Positions 61,435-64,000 of a stretch of DNA of 64,000 bases are shown in pieces (positions within the stretch are counted from its first letter, which is position 1; every line of letters starts with the position of its first letter). The notes beneath the pieces are model-generated. The model did no database searches. It was not told the DNA's origin and was given only the letters and a program-made list of their open reading frames with translations. The position numbers and the translations under genes were made by a program. Origin of the DNA: Sphingomonadales bacterium EhC05 (GTDB lineage Bacteria > Pseudomonadota > Alphaproteobacteria > Sphingomonadales > Sphingomonadaceae); NCBI GenBank assembly GCA_001650955.1, contig LXYP01000006.1, forward strand, positions 105,242 through 169,241, in the 5' to 3' direction.

Positions 61435-61872
61435 CTAATTACGCCCCTTGGGCGCCTCCAAGTCTTCCAATAGAATGTCTCTCGCCCGGTTGATCATCTT
61501 CGCCAGCTGCTCGTCGCCGCCATTGTCCGGATGATGTTCGGCGAGCCGTTCTTTCCAGGCAGCGTTGATCTCGATAAACCCGGCCTGTTCGCTCACGCCC
61601 AAAAGAGAACGGGCGCGATCCAGCTCGAAACTTCGCGGTTTGCGTTTCGGTTCCTCAACATCCCGCGCGGGGATCAAAATGCGCCAGCCGCTCAGAAATG
61701 CAGCCCCCGCGATCATCGCTCCACCCATGATCCAGCTGCCCCCGCGCAGGAAATTTGCCCCGATCAGGGCAACAACCAGCGCCAGCCATTGGTTGGCCGT
61801 CATTGTCTTGGCTTTACCCGACAGCACCAGCCAGGTGAGAATTGCGCCGCTGAAAATGAGCAGAGCCGTCAT
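61435..61872 (-). CDS. membrane-anchored J-domain protein
   Basis: A 145-residue protein with two or three hydrophobic N-terminal segments (about residues 1-70) and a C-terminal J domain: SLLGVSEQAGFIEINAAWKERLAEHHPDNGGDEQLAKMINRARDIL, split here as the HPD-containing loop HHPDNGGDE and the helix MINRARDILLE. The layout resembles TIM14-type DnaJ proteins, which stimulate DnaK at a membrane. Three bp after mipZ, so co-transcribed with it; the functional link is unknown. Confidence 0.87.
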   Translation of the reverse strand: MTALLIFSGAILTWLVLSGKAKTMTANQWLALVVALIGANFLRGGSWIMGGAMIAGAAFLSGWRILIPARDVEEPKRKPRSFELDRARSLLGVSEQAGFIEINAAWKERLAEHHPDNGGDEQLAKMINRARDILLEDLEAPKGRN

Positions 61873-61875
61873 CCG

Positions 61876-62700
61876 TCAAGCCACCAATTTGGGCTTGTCA
61901 AAAGCAGGAAGTTCCTCTTCTGGCAACCGGTCAGATGATTTGGGAAGCGCAAGATGCTTGATCAGTTCACGCAACTCCTGGCGTGCGGCAATATGGCTTG
62001 TCGCGAGACGCCCGAGATGCGGCTTGTCGAGCATGGTGAGGCCTGACGGGAACAATTCCCGGTAAATGACCCGTTCGCTCAAGCCCGGGATCATTCGGAA
62101 ACCGACCCGCTGGGACAGTTCGGCCAAGGCCGATACTATTCGCTTCATATTATGGGCTTCGACATGCTGTGTCCGATTGCGCAGGACCACCCAGTCAATG
62201 GTCGTTCCATCCGACTTGGCCCGTGCTTTTCGCGCCTCCCAGATCAGTTCGGCGTAGAAGCTCAGTTTCTTGACCTTGAATGTTTCTGGATCGACTTGTC
62301 CGATGAGATCGAAATCGACAAAACTGTCGTTGATCGGAGTCACCAATGTATGGGCGCGAGTGGCGACAAAACGCGCGAACTTGTCATCGCGTCCTGGCGT
62401 ATCATAGAGCAGAAAATCAACTCTCTGGCTCATCTGATCGACCAATTGCTCGAGTCTGGCGAGCGTATCATATTCGAAAACATCATAGAGAGGCTGAGGC
62501 ACCTCAATATTCAGCCTTTTCATCGTCGCGTCGCGGTTTTCAAGATATCGATAGGACGTGCGTTGGCGGGGATCGAGGTCAATGATTGCAACCTTATGCC
62601 CTTGATAGGCGAGGGCTACGGCAACATGCACCGCGGTGGTCGATTTACCCGTACCACCTTTTTCATTGGCGAACACGATATGGTGTGCACTGTTGGTCAC
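61876..62700 (-). CDS. mipZ: division-plane positioning ATPase MipZ
   Basis: A 274-residue ParA-like ATPase. Visible are the deviant Walker A FANEKGGTGKSTTAVHVAVAL (split here as EKGGTGKSTT, residues 13-22), IDLDPRQRTSYRYLENR, and DTPGRDD with the Walker B region; the segment FVDFDLIGQVDPETFKVKKL is typical of MipZ and not of ParA. In Caulobacter MipZ binds ParB near the origin and inhibits FtsZ polymerisation, so that the division ring forms away from the poles. parA/parB are 48 kb away on the other side of the predicted origin. Divergent from panC. Confidence 0.93.
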   Translation of the reverse strand: MTNSAHHIVFANEKGGTGKSTTAVHVAVALAYQGHKVAIIDLDPRQRTSYRYLENRDATMKRLNIEVPQPLYDVFEYDTLARLEQLVDQMSQRVDFLLYDTPGRDDKFARFVATRAHTLVTPINDSFVDFDLIGQVDPETFKVKKLSFYAELIWEARKARAKSDGTTIDWVVLRNRTQHVEAHNMKRIVSALAELSQRVGFRMIPGLSERVIYRELFPSGLTMLDKPHLGRLATSHIAARQELRELIKHLALPKSSDRLPEEELPAFDKPKLVA

Positions 62701-62801
62701 GATTATGGCGATACCCCTTTTCTTGACTCTTGCGACGGACAGTGTGTCGCCGCATAAGCCGCAAGCTTCTGAGCTACAAAACTAAACGCAAAGAGACTGC
62801 T

Positions 62802-63641
62802 ATGCAAATCATAAGACAGCTTGACCCGCTCCGGGACGTTCTTGACGGATTCCGGAAAGATCTCGGCAGAATTGGTCTCGTGCCGACGATGGGTGCGCTG
62901 CATTCTGGCCACATGCGGCTCGTTGAAGTCGCGCACGACCAATGCGATGCCGTTGTGGTCTCGATATTTGTCAATCCGGCCCAATTTGGCGCCGGAGAGG
63001 ATCTCGACAGCTATCCGCGTCCAGAAGCGGAAGATGCGGCCTTGCTGGAACAAGCCGGTGTTGCGCTATTATGGGCGCCGACGCCGGATCAAGTCTATCC
63101 CGAAGGCTATGCAACCAATGTCAGCGTCGGCGCTATCAGCGACGGTTTGTGCGGTGCCGCTCGACCCGGCCATTTCGACGGCGTTGCCACGGTGGTTACC
63201 AAGCTGTTCAATCACGTCCGGCCGGATGCAGCTTTTTTCGGGGAAAAAGACTATCAGCAACTGGCGATCATCCGTCGGTTGGCCCGTGATCTCGATTTCA
63301 CGCATGATGTCATTGGGGTGCCGACCGTTCGAGACAGTGATGGCCTGGCTCTTTCGTCTCGCAATGCCTATCTGACGGTTCAACAAAGATCCCAGGCAGT
63401 GGCGCTACCCGAAGCCTTGCAGGAAGCAGCGGGAGCCATCGCAGATGGTGAACCAGTGGCTTTGGTCATAGAGAAAGCAAAAGCCAAATTGCTTGCCTCG
63501 GGTTTTCATAAAATCGACTATCTAGAGCTTCGCCACGCCGAGACGCTGAGAATCTTGGATAAATATGATTTGCCTGCGCGGCTGCTTGTCGCTGCGCATA
63601 TCGGCCGCACTCGACTGATCGACAATATCCCGATTTCGTAA
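62802..63641 (+). CDS. panC: pantothenate synthetase PanC
   Basis: A 279-residue ATP-dependent ligase joining pantoate and beta-alanine to make pantothenate, the precursor of CoA. Motifs are VPTMGALHSGHMRLVE (HxGH, about residues 27-42), FVNPAQFGAGEDLDSYPR, FFGEKDYQQLAIIRRLARDL and the KMSKS-like SSRNAYL. The ATG at 62802 gives the standard N-terminus. coaE, the last CoA-pathway gene, is also in this window but far away. Confidence 0.95.
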   Translation: MQIIRQLDPLRDVLDGFRKDLGRIGLVPTMGALHSGHMRLVEVAHDQCDAVVVSIFVNPAQFGAGEDLDSYPRPEAEDAALLEQAGVALLWAPTPDQVYPEGYATNVSVGAISDGLCGAARPGHFDGVATVVTKLFNHVRPDAAFFGEKDYQQLAIIRRLARDLDFTHDVIGVPTVRDSDGLALSSRNAYLTVQQRSQAVALPEALQEAAGAIADGEPVALVIEKAKAKLLASGFHKIDYLELRHAETLRILDKYDLPARLLVAAHIGRTRLIDNIPIS

Positions 63642-63736
63642 GGCTGCAGCTGCGTTAGATTAACTATGCCAGGCCCTGCAAAATGTGCGTTCTTTTTGAT
63701 TTTCTGGCGGGTGAACATCATTTTCTGCCAATTATG

Positions 63737-63751
63737 TTAACCATTCCTTTA
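63737..63751. promoter_or_regulatory. CtrA-like site upstream of the Sel1-repeat gene
   Basis: TTAACCATTCCTTTA fits TTAA-N7-TTAA with one mismatch, and begins with the extended TTAACCAT preferred by CtrA. It lies 62 bp before the start codon at 63814, a normal operator distance. Confidence 0.5.
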
Positions 63752-63813
63752 TGACTTTGCTGTGAAAGTCTCCCTGTCGCCAAAAATGCGGCAACAAAAC
63801 AGGGACATGAAAA

Positions 63814-64000
63814 ATGGGCAATAGCATGAAAAGCGCCGCCTTTCTGATCGAGAGCCGCCTAGCGGAAGCCGCCAACGGCAGCAGCAATGCATATTTTGAT
63901 CTCGGCGTAATCTATTCGACCGGCTCGGAAGGCGTCGAAGTTGATCTGATTGAAGCACATAAATGGTTTAATCTGGCTTCATTATCCGGTCACGACGAAA
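63814..64000 (+). CDS. Sel1-repeat protein (5' part)
   Basis: The gene runs off the right edge. The visible 62 residues begin MGNSMKSAAFLIESRLAEAA and contain a Sel1-type repeat, AYFDLGVIYSTGSEGVEVD followed by LIEAHKWFNLASLSG. Sel1 repeats are TPR-like helical pairs that bind partner proteins. AGGGA lies 8 nt before the ATG. A CtrA-like site upstream suggests cell-cycle control, by inference. No signal peptide is seen. Confidence 0.75.
   Translation, partial: MGNSMKSAAFLIESRLAEAANGSSNAYFDLGVIYSTGSEGVEVDLIEAHKWFNLASLSGHDE

Noticed and set aside
1..64000. CRISPR arrays, insertion sequences, prophage, tRNA or rRNA genes
   Set aside because: No spaced direct repeats, transposase or phage-type products, or cloverleaf-compatible intergenic sequences were seen by eye; a tRNAscan or covariance-model search was not possible.

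Overview
The window looks like a chromosomal segment of an alphaproteobacterium, most likely a member of the Sphingomonadales. The order rho-hemJ-hemE | intergenic region | ppsR-maf-aroE-coaE-dnaQ is the conserved neighbourhood of the Caulobacter-type replication origin. Families I associate with sphingomonads (DUF6489, a DUF4402 chaperone-usher cluster) agree with this. I see no phage, insertion sequence, CRISPR array, rRNA or tRNA. Genus-level placement is inference.

Layout. 1-5458: an acyl-CoA catabolic cluster on the plus strand (biotin-containing carboxylase subunit cut by the window edge, nitronate monooxygenase-like protein, class III CoA-transferase, acyl-CoA synthetase). 5518-7304: a lipid kinase and a convergent alpha/beta hydrolase. 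7377-11744: a minus-strand chaperone-usher-type cluster with a DUF4402 subunit, a chaperone and an unusual usher. 12005-17944: the minus-strand block mnmE-mnmG-rsmG-parA-parB, preceded by a DUF6489 gene and holding three parS sites. 18077-22332: small metabolic genes, a TerC-type membrane protein, rho and hemJ. 22329-23664: hemE and the predicted oriC, with an AT-rich unwinding stretch, DnaA boxes and a CtrA box. 23665-29268: ppsR, maf, aroE, coaE, dnaQ, hpf, ptsN, a thioesterase and a DUF1491 gene, transcribed away from the origin. 29472-36589: a cell-wall hydrolase, mmcB behind an SOS box, an ankyrin protein, a SCO-type copper chaperone, a YcgN-type protein, a metallopeptidase, a class A penicillin-binding protein, msrB and a second DUF4402 gene. 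36608-41168: the minus-strand series DUF3576 lipoprotein, leuS, lptE, holA. 41518-49944: an unknown envelope protein, a thiE-like gene, a PLP-binding protein, a Na+/H+ antiporter, pdeM, trhO, a GST and two tandem retropepsin-like proteases. 49983-59241: an Lhr-like helicase, a metallo-hydrolase, a sulfotransferase, an AI-2E-type transporter, a deacetylase-like protein, DUF1801, an N-acyl-amino-acid deacylase-like protein and MAPEG. 59527-59877: a sigma-54-type promoter followed by two tandem 40-residue membrane peptides. 59914-64000: phosphomannomutase, a membrane J-domain protein, mipZ, panC and the start of a Sel1-repeat protein.

Much of the window concerns the chromosome cycle. DnaA boxes and a CtrA box mark the origin. 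ParA/ParB with parS sites about 7-10 kb away segregate it, and MipZ links ParB position to FtsZ placement. Around the origin, rho/hemE/mnmEG/parAB run left on the minus strand and ppsR through DUF1491 run right on the plus strand, so they are co-directional with diverging forks. DNA damage is a second theme: mmcB with an exact alphaproteobacterial LexA box, and the Lhr-like helicase and PdeM of the ligase-associated repair set, here separated and without the ligase and exonuclease. The least explained items are the tandem 40-residue peptides behind the sigma-54-type promoter, the twin retropepsins and the DUF4402 usher system.
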